Shown: piece after piece, positions 31,764-42,230 of the stretch
Position numbering within the stretch: position 1 is the first letter of the stretch
Layout of the letters: each line of letters starts with the position of its first letter
Assembly (NCBI GenBank): GCA_027946355.1
Contig: JAPEUS010000023.1
Span: 186,001 to 250,000, forward strand
DNA: 64,000 nucleotides
Reading direction: 5' to 3'
Source: Collariella sp. IMI 366227
Taxonomy: Eukaryota > Ascomycota > Sordariomycetes > Sordariales > Chaetomiaceae
Notes under the pieces: model-generated
Databases searched by the model: none
Told to the model about the DNA's origin: nothing
Seen by the model: only the letters and a program-made list of their open reading frames with translations
Position numbers and translations under genes: made by a program

Positions 31764-33227
31764 TTAAACGCCTTTGGCCTTCAACCGCGTTCCTAACTTC
31801 TTCAACTGGCCCCCTAATAGATATGCCAAACTCGATACGGCCTCAACCGACATCCCTCCTCCTCACCCATCTCCGCTCCCTCTCCTCCACAAACGGTCTC
31901 CCAAGCACCAACCCAATCTCCGAGTTCTCACAAACATCGCAACTAACGATGAGCGGAGGATACCTCCCATCTTTCTGAACATTCAAGCCCCACTGTAGAA
32001 CGACTTTACCCAGGCTTTTTTCCATGTTTCCAGAGCCAAAGTCGAAGGCCAGCTGGTCACTCGACCCGGAAGGCGTAACCTCCAACCCGAGTCTTCTAGC
32101 CTCGTAGACTGAAATGATGTTTCCGTTCAAATTATTGGCAAGGAGGGCAGTGGTATGCCGTGGAGAAGCCCATGCCGAGGTTTCTGGGGCGACATAGCCA
32201 GAGACGCTGGCTTTCTGGTCGTCTGCGGTAAAACGCAACATCCGGTATGGGCGCGAAACGCGGATGCTGAGGTCTTCTAATAATGGGTCAACCGGATGAT
32301 TGGGTGGCTGGGCGGGCCCAGGTCTGCGTAGATGATGTATGGGCGATGAGTGAGCTGAAGATGTGTCTGGGGAGGAAGGGCTCCGTGATTTTGACTGTCG
32401 GCTTGATGGTGAGGTTGTAGGGGAGCTTGGTTCGGACGCGGGCTCTGAACCCGCTGGCACCCGAGGTGGCCTTCCATGCCTGCACATGCTGCGGCCGAGA
32501 TAGATCAAACTCTGTTGTTGAGCGCCTACAAGAACTAAGTCGGGGTCCACGTTTTTGGCCCGACGGTTGTTTTGGAGCTGTTGGCTGATATATTTTACGC
32601 TTTTAAGGAGGCCTTTGATCAGACGCTTTTGATCGTTGCTTTAATAATAAATGGTTAACGTTAGCTCGTTAATTCAACATATCGAGAATGTGATGTGAGA
32701 GCAACGCACAGTTCTTGTTGATATTCCCGAGGGGATATTCGATTCTCTGCCGCCAAAGTTTGGATTTCCTCAAGTTCTGCGCAGGCTAAGATCAGATTGA
32801 GGGTGATTGTTATGTTTTGCATTTCCGGAATTACTGCCTCGATGGAGGACTTCGTGAATGTAGCCCAGATAATGCTGGCCAAGAAGCTGGGTTTGTTTTG
32901 AAGGTTTCTGATGTCATTTCGGAGAGTGCGCAAATGTAATCTGATATCCCGCGATTGAAGCCCAAGGTTTTTGAGCATATGACGGGATTTGATAAATGCC
33001 ATCAATGGGGATCTCGGATGTCGACGGCAGTACCTGGCCAAAGAACGTTGTGCTCCTTCAGTTATATCTCCGAACAATTTAACCTGGAGAGCGAATTTTT
33101 TTACTTTGTCCCCTGCTGTAGTACCGTCGGCGGCAAATTTATAGAGAAACTTGGAGAGTTGCTTTGCGGAATTTGCGAGCTGGAACACGGCGGCTACACC
33201 ACCCACAATAGCCAAGGCTTCGGCCAT
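31764..33227 (-). CDS. STAND-type N-terminal domain plus retropepsin-like protein
   Basis: ATG 33227; exon 1 33227-32710, intron 32708-32639 region (GTGCGT..AAAG), exon 2 to TGA 31843 (437 aa). The N-terminus MAEALAIVGGVAAVFQLANS with a helical 150-residue domain resembles the fungal N-terminal domain of STAND/NLR proteins. A second helical segment (NDQKRLIKGLLKSVKYISQQ), a Ser/Pro linker, and a beta-rich C-terminal part follow (SVYEARRLGLEV, SCDVCENSEIGLVLGRPFVE) that looks retropepsin-like, but no clear D-S/T-G is seen. No NACHT or repeat domain. After 31843 another frame reads EAVSSLAYLLGGQLKKLGTR to TAA 31764; a one-base error in the G run near 31852 would make this the true C-terminus. 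Confidence 0.65.
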
Positions 33228-33937
33228 TTCAGTTTCCGTGTGCTGTTTCCAGATGTTGGGTGGTTGGCGTTGGTAGGGTAGCTCTGAAGTACGACTCAAA
33301 TTTTGAAGTGCTTAAGCAGTGAGAGACACAGGAGTCCATGGTCCAGGCGACGAAAGCTGTTTTGTCCTTTTTATCTCGGCCACACTCAGAAAGCACTGCC
33401 ACTGTTGGAAGGAGGGTTTCAGATGGCAGTAGTCTAATTTGGCAAGCATCTCAGCCATGCTGCAAGCTCGTTCAATAAGATGCACGGCGTTCTGCAGACT
33501 TCAAGCCAACTGCAGCGTTGGTTGGCTTTTACCTCCGAGCTGACAAATTGACTTGCTCATTAATTAAAGCACAAGACTTGGGAAAAGCGATTGGTGTCTC
33601 TTGACTTGTAATTTCATACCCAGCAATCAAATTTTGTACTCAACTGGTCTCAAATGGCGGTTGATGGATTGGAATTCTGTCTGAAAGCGGTCTGCTGTTT
33701 TCCTCAACAGTTCGCAAGTGAATACAAATTACAGAGACACTATCGGCCTTCTGCCTGAGTACCTTTCAACCTACAAGCCAAGGACCTACCCCGCACATTT
33801 TCCCTCGCCAATGTAAGGCGAACGACATGACAGCAAATAAGAAAGGACTCGGTTGCCTTAAAACGTCAAATCTGCAAACCACGGGCAATCTAGGACCTGA
33901 CTTTGACCGAAATGCTATCTCGACGGAGGGGAGCATC
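33228..33937. other. Intergenic between STAND-like gene and solo LTR
   Basis: About 700 bases, including the STAND-like promoter. No coding or repeat feature recognised. Confidence 0.5.
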
Positions 33938-34159
33938 TGTCAGAACCACCGGGTCTCCGGGCCGAAATTGCGGTGGGATTTTGAGCCCTATTGGGCTCAG
34001 CCCCTTATCAAAAACTCCTCTCCTGGAAGACTGAACAGAACACAATCAATAAATCGAGAGATGATCAGTCGAACCCATCGCGAGAACCCTCTTTGCCGTC
34101 TATTTGCTCCATCTTCTAGTGACCCATCACTCCCGACCAACCACCCTGCTGTTCCAACA
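33938..34159 (+). repeat. Solo copia LTR with 5-bp target duplication
   Basis: 222 bases, TGTCAGAACC..GTTCCAACA, homologous to the inverted LTR at 25063-25284. Flanked by GCATC at 33933-33937 and GCATC at 34160-34164, a 5-bp target-site duplication. No internal copia sequence lies between, so it is the product of LTR-LTR recombination. Confidence 0.95.
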
Positions 34160-34710
34160 GCATCTAGTGCTAGTCTGATTGTGGCATTTCCCCCTCCAAC
34201 AGGCTTTCCACGCCACCCACTCCCAACCTTTCACTGCCTTCCAGTCGTGTAACAAGAGACCACCCCCGTTTTCCAAGCTTATCACAGCAGCCCCCGCCCC
34301 TCCAACACTGCCTCTAAATATTTCTTGAATCCTTTCACACCTTCTCCACTCCACCAGCTAACTCTCCACATCAGACTCTTTCATCTATGGCCACGTACAT
34401 TGCAGCCTTAAATGCCAATCAATGATCTTGTGCATGCATCTCGCATCCCAGTTGTCAATCAACTGACAACCGGTCAAACCAGCAGCAGGCTTTACACCGC
34501 CATCATTCCCTTCCGGGCTCGCCCTCCTCCTCCGCCATACCCCACATCCCGCACCAACAGTGGCCAGATGCCTATGCATCTGTATTTGGTGAGAAAGTGA
34601 AACTTGATGAACTTCTAACGTCTTCGCTACCCCCCTTCTATGCTCTGGGGTCTGAACCTCGTTGTGGTTCACTTGTTAGGGCTTGTATGTTCTGTCTCCA
34701 CACATCAATC
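34160..34710. other. Spacer between solo LTR and tRNA-Met
   Basis: About 550 pyrimidine-rich bases without a recognised gene. Confidence 0.5.
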
Positions 34711-34782
34711 AGCTGCATGGCGCAGCGGAAGCGCGCCGGGCTCATAACCCGGAGGTCACTCGATCGAAACGAGTTGCAGCTA
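34711..34782 (+). tRNA. Initiator tRNA-Met (CAT)
   Basis: A 72-base cloverleaf without intron: acceptor AGCTGCA/TGCAGCT with discriminator A, anticodon loop CTCATAA on a stem with three G:C pairs next to the loop, T-arm ACTCG ATCGAAA CGAGT. A1:U72, the GGG/CCC stem and A54/A60 in the T-loop identify the eukaryotic initiator, not the elongator. A TTTT run follows 14 bases downstream as a Pol III terminator. Confidence 0.95.
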
Positions 34783-35428
34783 CTTGACTTTCTCTTTTGG
34801 ACTTTAAACCGTTTCCTTTTGGCCCATTTTCAGGGTGCATAGCTTTCACTTTTTTTTTGAACGATCATACGACATGAGTAATTGGAAAGACCAATCAACG
34901 ATTTACATACAAGACATTACCGAAGTAGGACTGTAGTTCATAATGGAAAAGGGACGGCGATAGTCAGGATTTAGCCTTTAAACTGCTCTTCGCCGCGAGT
35001 CTGCGTGCCCAGATTCTCGCAACGGATAAACGTGACAGACATCAACAACGGCATCCAACACCTTGCTGCTTTGACCGTGCCACCGTGCAGCCAAATCCCC
35101 GTCACAGTCTTCATCGTCTCTCCCTCATAAAGTGCTTCTTATGATGCCTTTGCTACGGCAGCGATGGCAAGAAAAAGTCTATTTGTATGACAAGAAAACA
35201 ACAGAGCGCCCACACCTTCTATCCCAGATATTGCCGCTGCCCGCGGAAGCCGCCCGCATATGCCAAATTCGCATCAGTAGGGGTATCTTACAACAAACCA
35301 GACCACAAAACCTGGGCCCAGAATATGCCTGACATATTACACACAAACCGAACCGACAACACCCGCTTCAGAATGCCGCACGGCCACCTACACCACAGCA
35401 TTAGCCCAACCCACAACACACACCTCGA
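34783..35428. other. Intergenic, tRNA-Met to MSS116-like 3' end
   Basis: About 650 bases. Open frames here are out-of-phase readings of composition; no gene called. Confidence 0.5.
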
Positions 35429-37464
35429 TCAAAATCTCGGCCTCTTCCGACTCGGCTCCTCACCTTCATCGCCACCGCGCGGTCTCCGCATGCCACCACC
35501 ACCCCTGCCACCGCCACCCCTACCACCACCGCGTCCACCACCCTCGAACCCCCGTTCCCAAAGCCTCCATTGCCGAGGGAAGCCGCCACCGCCATTGCGA
35601 TCGCTTCCAAACTTACTACCCCCACCCTCCCGCCCTCAAAGGCCCATTCCCAAACCCGCCATTGCGCTGCTCACCAACACCACCACCACCGAAAAATCCC
35701 TATCCACCGCCCGCTCCCGATCCACACCACCATCACGCTCGCCACGCTGCGCACCACGGTTCCCACCACCACCGCCGGCGCCCCTCCCACCACGCCGCTG
35801 CGCCGGCGCCCTTCCATTCCCAACGATCCTCCCCTTCCTCGATCACAAGCCCCGGAACACCCTCAAACCCATCATACCAACAGTCTTGGCCGACAGCTCC
35901 GGAACCTCCTCACACCCAAAGGCAGTTGAGAAGCGGTTGGCGAGCTGGACAACGCCGGCGGAATCGAGGCGGTAGCGCTTCATGAGGATTTGATGAAGCC
36001 CAAGTTCCCGACATAGGCTTGGGCTTTGGTTTGGTCGGGGATTTTGGCGAGCGCGGATTGGATTACTTCCGTAGAGGGATAGAGGGATGATTTGGGGTGC
36101 GTACTGTTGGGGGTTAGTGAGTGGTAAAGGGAGGGAGGGACGGAGGGGGGAACGTACAAAGGCCCCTCGTTCTTGATAGGGAACTGCGGGTTCTGGTGAA
36201 CGAACCACATCTCCTCGGGCGCGAGAATCATGACCGCATGACCGCCCTTGCCAGCACGACCCGTGCGGCCGACGCGGTGAACGTACTGCTCCTTCTCGCT
36301 GGGCACACCAATCTGCACGACAAGGTTGATGTCGGGGAAATCCATGCCACGGCCGACGACGTCGGAGGCAAACAACAGGCCGCACTCAGCCACCTTAAAC
36401 TCGTTAACGGTGCGCGTGCGCGCCGGTTGGCTCATGCGCGACTGCATCTGGAAGACGGGCATGCGTGGGGGCGCGGCGCCGCCCGTGTGCCCAAAGACGT
36501 GGTAGAGAAGGGCGGCGTGGCGCGCGGTGGGGCAGAAGATGATGGCTTTGAGCGAGGTCGGGTTGTCGGCCCGCGCGCAGGCGAGAACCGAGTGCAAAGT
36601 GGGGAGGATGTCGTTGACTGACGGGACGGGGTACAAGACTTGGGGGACGAGGTCGACGGTGGGGGCCTCGTTCTCATCGATGGTGGAGATGCGCACGTGG
36701 TCCTTGGCCAGCATCATGGGCAGCATCTTCTCAATCTCGGGCGGGATGGTGGCGCTGAAGCACATACCCTGCCACTTGGCGACGGCCTTGGAGGGGATGT
36801 GCTCGAGGATGGAGCGCACGGCCGGGCCGAAGCCGGCGTCGAGCATGCGGTCGGCCTCGTCGAGCACAACGCAGCGCACCTTGGTCAGCTTGGCGCGGGC
36901 GGCATCCTCGGTGAGGTAGTCGGTCAGGCGGCCCGGGGTGGCGACCAGGATGGAGGGCTTGCCGCGCAGGAAGCGGTTGAGGTTGGCGCCGCGGCTGCTG
37001 CCGCCGACAGCGATGTGGCACTCCAGGGGCGGGTTGCAGGCAACGGTTAGCTTGTTGCACTCGTCGACGATCTGCTGGGCGAGCTCGCGGGTCGGGGCGA
37101 GGATGAGCAGGTTGACGACGGAGCGGTCGAGGTCCTTGGCCTCAAGCAGGTTCTGCAGGGCGGGAAGCAGGAAGGCGACGGTCTTGCCGGTGCCGGTCTT
37201 GGCCTGGACGAGGCAGTCCTGGGCGAAGGAGGGCAGCTTGAGCATCTCCTGCTGCACGGGAGACGGGTGGGTGAGCTCCATGGTCCTGAGGCCCTTGAGC
37301 AGCTCAGGCCTTAGCTTGCCAGCGAATTCGGCAAAGGCCATGCGCGACATGGTGTTGTCGCCCGCCATAATTGCGAGTGTGCGTGTCAGGATGGTCTTGG
37401 AGTGGTTGCGCGAGGGTGTCGAAAATGTGATTCCAGTTTTGAGGAGTCGGGTCAGAGACAACAT
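35429..37464 (-). CDS. MSS116: Mitochondrial DEAD-box RNA helicase, MSS116-like
   Basis: ATP-dependent RNA chaperone of the Mss116 group, needed in yeast for mitochondrial intron splicing and translation. ATG 37464 gives a basic, hydroxylated leader (MLSLTRLLKTGITFSTPSRN) that fits a mitochondrial presequence. Motifs: AKTGTGKT (88-95), PTRELAQQ, ATPGRL, DEAD (202-205), FSATIP, RGMDFPDIN, HRVGRTGRAGKGG. An intron begins at GTACGT (about 36160) and ends CAACAG, giving NEGPFTHPKSSLYPS. The frame then stops after FIKSS because one C is missing near 35986; the next frame continues MKRYRLDSAGVVQLANRF. Further shifts lie in a glycine/arginine-rich tail that ends EEPSRKRPRF at TGA 35429. Helicase core intact; tail reading inferred. 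Confidence 0.88.
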
Positions 37465-38120
37465 GTTCCGGCTCAGCGTTGGACGAGAGCGGGAGCGGAT
37501 GAGAAAGAACAGACGCGACTGCACGTTTTTGGGGCGAACAAATGCAGCAGCTCTTTCTGCCACTGAAAGTTCTGAAACTCCGCTGAATTTTCGCTGCCTC
37601 ACTGACCAGGGTCCCCTGCCCCAGTGCCCATTGGCCTGGAAAGGGCAGGTGGAGCACCAGCAAGCGTCTTGGCAAACGGATCAAGCCGTCCAACGCGAAC
37701 TTCACCTTTTATTCTTTGACCCGCTTTTGACGAACATTCATCCTGACAAAGACGGACAGACGAGAAAGAAGGACGTGGCGCCTTTTGTGAGGCACAGGGA
37801 AACTTTGTTATGGTTGAAACCAGTGCAAATTTGGCTGGTACCAAAGCACTTGGCTTCGCTGCTCGCCACAACCATTCAGGATGAGTCACTCCCCGGACAG
37901 TATGGTCCAGCCGCCTCCCTTCAGAGGCTGGCTTGAGTCGTCATTGGCCACCAGTTCAGACATTACACGTTCGAAAACGCCAAAGTGGCTCGATTGAACT
38001 TTATTACTCTTACCCATTCTATCGCTCAAACGTCCAAGCCGACGAACGCATGGCGACAAACACGCAACCACCTCGGCGGTCAACCTCCGCCTTAGACCTC
38101 TTACCTCCGCATATTTCAAG
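37465..38120. other. Promoter of the MSS116-like gene
   Basis: About 650 bases between the helicase start and the OPT transporter stop (same strand). Nothing else recognised. Confidence 0.5.
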
Positions 38121-41021
38121 CTAATGAAACTCCCCAATCCTCGGCCCAAAATACTCACCCTCCGCCAGAGTCATTCTGACACAGTCTCCGCTGCCATCAC
38201 AACCCTGACCAACTACCGCATTCCCCCACCAGTTAAAATTGACCTCCTTGATCTGTAGCGCAAAGAAGATGAGGATGCCACTGAACGCGATGGCGCACGA
38301 AAAGGCCGCAGAGGTAACGAAGTTGTACTGCAAACACATTAACCCAAATACCCGAATACCAGAACGGACAAAGAAGGGGGACATACCTTCGACCACAACC
38401 CCAAAAACCTCTTCTTCAAGTACAACCACGAAAGCGCCGCCACCGGCACCGCCGGCCAGATATACGTCAAATTATACGGCGCCCACGCCAACGCCCCATT
38501 CATCATCACCACAGGATGCGCATTCCGTATCACCGCATTCCTCGGCCACCTCTTCCCCAACACCCAAAACACCCCCACCACCAGCACCCCCAACGGAAAC
38601 CCAACCAGCGTGACCGCATACTGCCCGCCCACCCCAAATCTTCCTCGGCCCAACCGTCCCCACAACACCGCCGCCGTAAAAAACGTATTCGGCCCCGGGC
38701 ACGTAAATCGAAACGGCGCCTCCCGCGTACACACCCCCTCAATCCGCACCTGATACTGCAGCACGCCAATACTAATAAACGTCGCGACCACCGTCGGTAC
38801 CATCTGCGCCGCAAACGTCATGCGCGGCGGGATCTTGAGGTAATGCGCCAGCTTCAGGTCGCCGGCGAACGACAGCGCGTGCGCGCAGGTCACGTATCCG
38901 TAGGTTTTGAAGAAGCACATGGCGATGGCGTTGCCCTCGACCCACACGCCGCCGAGGAACTCGGCGAGCACGTTCAGTGTTACTTGCACGCCCGTCATGG
39001 CAGCGATGATGCCGATGGGGACCACGAAGAGGAGGCAGAGGGCGATGCCATAGAGGACGACGAGGGGTGTAGTGTGGGTTGGGTAGGTGGCGATGCCGGC
39101 CATGCCGAGGGATATGGCGGCGAGGAGTGTGAGCAGGTACCACCATTCGGGGACTTCGCGGTAGGCGGACATGAGGCGGTTGTGGATGTCGAGGAGGTTG
39201 GTGTCTTGTTCCTCGGGGGTGGTGAGGTGGGTGGGGTTGGGATTTGGTGAGGTGGCGGCGGGTCCATTGTTTGAGGCTAAGCCAGAGGCCGCGGAAGCCG
39301 AGCATGATTTCGTGGCGGTGGTAGAGCGCGCCGTAGGCTATGGTTGCGGAGTACACGGAAAAGAAGAAGAGGTAGACCACGACGTTGCTGGCGGCGAGGA
39401 AGGGCGGGGAGTAGGCCTCGTATTTCTTGGCGTCAAAGAGACCGTTGTCATCGATGACTGCGCTGACGTTGTACAGCCGCCCAAAGTGGTCAAACGGTCG
39501 ATTGGAGTTGATCGGAAGATAGGCCGTGTTAAACGCGTTGGTGTAGTAGAACCCGATGATGACGAACATGGCACAAAAAGTGCCGATGAAGAAGTTGAAG
39601 GTCGAGAAGAAGGGAACCATCAGTGGGTCGATATTGTACGTGAACATGTTCCAGTCAAAGCTCGAAAATGGGTTTAAGCCGAGGCCACTGCTGCCTCCGG
39701 TGATGTTGGCGAGGTTGGCGTTGTCAGGCGCAATCCATGTCATCCAGCTAAAGAAGCTCAGAGCGCCAAAGATGTAGTTGGGAAACCAGAAGTAGACGAA
39801 CATGAGCCCAAAGGCCCAAAGAAAGAACTTCAAGCGGGACATCCTCCAGATGGATTTGAACGGACCCTCAACCTCGGCCACCTCGGTCGACGAATTGTGG
39901 AATGCCGAGTTCAGGGCGATAGTGACCAGCGACGATGGCCACACGCAATACGCCGGGTAGACAAGAAAGCGGCGGCAGATGCCAGCCAACCCGTAGCCGA
40001 TGAAGTTGGTCGACAGAGCAATCAGCGTTTGGTAGCCGGGGTTGATGGCCCACGGCTGGTTAAAGAACTGTGGCAGCACCTGAATCCACACGATGTAGTT
40101 GGTGTACGGGACGCTCTTGGCCACGTTAGACATGATGGTGATCAGCATATGCTCCTTTTTGTTAAACGGGCCGGGGTTCAGACTGTGGCGGACCCCGAAC
40201 AGGGTGAATCCGACGTCTGGAAGAACGCGTTCGAGAAACTTGCCCAGAGGGTAAGCGAGAAGCTGCGGTACTGTCGAGATGACCGTGATGCTGGGGAGGC
40301 GAATATCGAAAAAGGTGTTGATGAAGGAAATGGCGCAAGAGAAGAAAATTCCCATCGCCCAAACACGGATAGTCGAGACAGGGAGAGTTGGGTCGTCATG
40401 GTTGTCGACAACTGAGCGGACCTCGGCATACGGGGAGTTGTTGGTGATGAGGGCGGCTTGAATCTTCATTTCCTCGATAAGGTGGTCGTGTTTCTCGGGG
40501 TTGCCAAACAGATCCTCATTGTCTGTGCTCATCCATTAGCTGGCGTCATGGGAAAAATTGTCGGGGCGACAGACGCAGGAAGTCCTCGATCTTCTGGATG
40601 ATCTGGATGGGGAAGTTTGGATCGCGAGAATGTTGCTTATGCACCTGTGCCATCAACTGAATGCGAATGATGATGAGCACTCAGCCTGGGCCCACTAGAA
40701 TCCTTAAACCTACGCGCTTGGTGTGGTCGAGCGAAAACCCTTCGGCCTTTTGCTTGGCCTCGATCAGATCTGCCTCTGTCACATCCAGTGCCTGGCCAGT
40801 CTCCCGTAGGTCGGCACGGAGGCTCTCGCCTGATGACGCTGGCAGCTTGATAAGATGAGTTAGCAAGTGCGAGCTATTTAGGTTCAAAAGCGAAACATGG
40901 CCGTTCTCTGAAGAGATAATCATACCACTCCATTAAGAGATTTAAATCCCTCGTAAACGTCGGTGGAAGCTACCTCGATCTCTTCTTTGCTGACATCGAG
41001 ATTTTCGGCGGTGTCCGGCAT
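38121..41021 (-). CDS. Oligopeptide transporter (OPT family)
   Basis: Proton-coupled peptide/conjugate importer of the plasma membrane. Proposed exons: 41021-40926, 40845-40714, 40656-40571, 40527-38387 and 38327-38121. The 43-base third intron (GTCGCC..ATGAG) is less certain; without it a start at ATG 40532 is possible. N-terminal signature IQAALITNNSPYAEVRSVV then DNHDDPTLPVSTIRVW. Many membrane spans follow, including LVYPAYCVWPSSLVTIAL, FGLGLNP-like loops and WWYLLTLLAAISLGMAG, GNAIAMCFFKTYGYVTCAHA. It ends GNAVVGQGCDGSGDC..GEYFGPRIGEF. A one-base change in a C-rich run near 39240 separates LKQWTRRHLTKSQP from TTPEEQDTNLLDIHNRL; otherwise the frame is open. Confidence 0.88.
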
Positions 41022-42230
41022 GATGGCGACTGGAATTGGCATTAAAATTTTGATAGTAGCTTTGCTAGCCAGTCCAACCTAGGGGTACTGTAAGCTTGTT
41101 TGTAAGCTTGTTTAAGTGGATGAAGGAGTGAAGATAAATTGACTGCCGATGATGAACTGGGTGCGATTTGTTACGGTAGTGCTCTGTCCTACCAGATGGA
41201 CTTTGGGCGCCAAATTGAAACACTGCAAACAGAACGTGCGCTGTAAAATGGATAGAGTTGCGTCACATTTGCTTCGAGGGGCAATGGAAGGTTACCAGTA
41301 AAGAAGGGAATATATTTGGGCAGTCCCCAATCATCAGCATGACCAAGTGCCCTCCAAGTAAATTGGAACCGACCACCAACCACTCGTTACGACGAGACTC
41401 CTTCCTTTTACGTATAATCGTGATGTGACTGTCCTCCAGTGGTATTTTCTCTAGAGGGATTCTAAACTGAGACGGTAACAGTCAAAGCGGCGGCCTGGTG
41501 CTCTGGTTCCACAACTGACGGAATTGCGCTCCGAGTCCGGGCACTGCATTACCTAGTTGTGACCAGTCTTTGACAGTGCATCCCAGCCGACATCATCATT
41601 AGGATATTATAGTGTCCGAGTACGTTAACAGTTTTATTCCAGTGCTGATATCTGGCCTGAAGGCTGGGTAACACCCGGGCTAGTCGAACAAGTATCATAG
41701 TCTAGAACTCATATCCAAGGTTTTGCGAGGAGCTTGTTTCAACCCGAGGTTTATAGGTAGACACTCAATCATGTTTACAGAACATTAGCTCGAGTCTCTT
41801 CTTGACATCTCGTAGACCGGCAATGGCAGAAATTTGTTGTCCGGTGTACCATTGCACCTTCCTAGTAGCGCTAATCCCGAGACACAGTGAAACATTGTTG
41901 ACCATGGCGCCACTCATCTGGCATCATAGGTGAAGCCGGGGTAGCACATTGAGTCGCGATCTGCGTCATGTAATGCACTGAGACTTTCTCGCCTTCCGCT
42001 TTTGTAAGGGCTCTAAATGTGTTCATTTTTCGCCCTGAAGCGTCAAAGAGGGGATTTGGCATTCAGTGTTACTCCGAGTCTGTTGCTGGTGATTGTCGAC
42101 TGCAACTCAGCAGAACGACTCGGGCTATGAACAAAGACATAACCACAAAGAAATATAAACCATGCCATCGTGAATTAGTTTAATATTTTCAGTAAAGAAA
42201 AAAGGAAACCCAGAAACGTGAACAAAGACT
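41022..42230. other. AT-rich intergenic region, about 1.2 kb
   Basis: No convincing gene. A short direct duplication (TAAGCTTGTTTG twice, about 41091-41114) and AT-rich sequence suggest old repeat-derived DNA, but no element family is recognised. Confidence 0.5.
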
